A DNA stretch of 5,449 nt, taken from DATIHT01 sp964348615 (lineage in GTDB: Bacteria > Patescibacteriota > Microgenomatia > Curtissbacterales > GWA2-41-24). Location: positions 1 through 5,449 of the forward strand of contig CAYGDE010000042.1 of the NCBI GenBank assembly GCA_964348615.1. The letters run 5' to 3'. Position 1 is the stretch's first letter. The number at the start of each line of letters is the position of its first letter. A model generated the notes under the pieces. That model worked only from the letters and a program-made list of their open reading frames with translations. It was not told the origin of the DNA and ran no database searches. A program made the position numbers and the translations under genes. Shown one piece after another: positions 5,195-5,449 of the stretch.

Positions 5195-5449
5195 AGAGTT
5201 CGCAATTTAGGAAAGTGCCGTTGAGGCAAGTATCGGTGCCCGCTTGACCATTGACCACATTTCCAACTCCGCCTGCTCCGCCGTCTAGAAAATCATTTTG
5301 GTTGCCTCCACCAAGACTATCCAGGTCTTGGTCACCATACATCTGGTCTTCCCCGTTGTTTCCTTGAAGTGTATCTACGCCTTCGTTACCATGCATAAGA
5401 TCGTTGCCGCTTCCGCCGCTGAGGGAATCCGAACCTGGCCCTGCAAACA
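5193..5449 (-). CDS. C-terminal fragment of an RTX-type calcium-binding repeat protein
   Basis: The reading frame is open to the right edge, and 84 complete codons plus the TAA stop are visible. The visible part is almost entirely glycine/aspartate nonapeptides of the GGxGxDxLx type (for example GGSGNDLMH and GNEGVDTLQ). These fold as a parallel beta-roll that binds calcium between turns. Such proteins are normally secreted or cell-surface adhesins, proteases, lipases or S-layer-like proteins; the functional N-terminal part is outside the window. After the repeats the protein ends GTDTCLNGTFLNCEL. The two cysteines, nine residues apart, could form a disulfide capping the roll, which would fit an exported protein. 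The ATG at 5396 is an internal methionine in the middle of a repeat, not a start. It is upstream of, and not obviously linked to, the sugar operon, although a glycosylated surface protein beside sugar-nucleotide genes would make sense. Confidence 0.88.
   Translation of the reverse strand, partial: FAGPGSDSLSGGSGNDLMHGNEGVDTLQGNNGEDQMYGDQDLDSLGGGNQNDFLDGGAGGVGNVVNGQAGTDTCLNGTFLNCEL
5223..5444 (-). repeat. Tandem RTX nonapeptide-coding repeats
   Basis: Six consecutive in-phase 9-residue units occupy 5444-5283: AGPGSDSLS, GGSGNDLMH, GNEGVDTLQ, GNNGEDQMY, GDQDLDSLG and GGNQNDFLD. A degenerate 11-residue unit (GGAGGVGNVVN) and a final GQAGTDTCL follow. Aspartate is kept at position 6 in the six regular units and a hydrophobic residue at position 8. 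The units are diverged at DNA level, so the array is old or under selection as protein rather than a recent expansion. Confidence 0.85.

Noticed and set aside
5394..5396. ATG at 5396 as the start of a small 67-residue glycine-rich protein
   Set aside because: The frame continues upstream as perfect nonapeptide repeats to the window edge, so this methionine is internal to a longer RTX protein.

Overview
The window is a tightly packed, AT-rich bacterial segment with every gene on the minus strand, so transcription runs right to left. Most of it is a nucleotide-sugar operon: a complete four-gene dTDP-L-rhamnose set (rmlA, rmlB, an RmlC-family cupin, an RmlD-family reductase), then UDP-glucose 6-dehydrogenase (ugd), then the N-terminus of a further NAD-dependent sugar epimerase/dehydratase cut off by the left edge. 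Upstream (right) lie a 128-residue protein I do not recognise and the C-terminal end of a secreted-type RTX (glycine/aspartate nonapeptide, calcium-binding) protein that runs off the right edge.

Layout on the minus strand: RTX C-terminus (5449-5193); promoter starting directly after its stop codon; unknown 128-aa gene (5153-4767); 44-base gap with a weak hairpin and a TATAAT box; rmlA (4722-3967); rmlB (3958-2993); rmlC-like (2996-2466); rmlD-like (2466-1531); ugd (1534-230); SDR fragment (233-1). From rmlB onward every junction is a stop/start overlap of 1 or 4 bases (ATGA, TAATG, ATGA, ATGA). The rmlA-rmlB gap is 8 bases. This indicates one polycistronic, translationally coupled unit. No gap exceeds 50 bases, and no RNA gene, CRISPR array or mobile element was seen.

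Biochemically, RmlA activates glucose-1-phosphate with dTTP, RmlB makes the 4-keto-6-deoxy sugar, the RmlC-family protein epimerises C3/C5 and the RmlD-family protein reduces C4, giving dTDP-L-rhamnose or a close relative. Ugd makes UDP-glucuronate, and the last SDR probably makes a third activated sugar. These would supply precursors for a surface glycan. No glycosyltransferase or export gene is visible, so the glycan itself cannot be named.

Organism: the standard stop codons (TGA is used as stop), extreme compaction, scarce Shine-Dalgarno sites, -10 boxes placed so close to start codons that transcripts should be leaderless, the short RmlA, the RmlC subfamily and the RTX tail ending in a Cys...Asn-Cys-Glu motif all remind me of uncultivated Candidate Phyla Radiation bacteria (Patescibacteria, perhaps Microgenomates-like). 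That is inference from style, not a database match.
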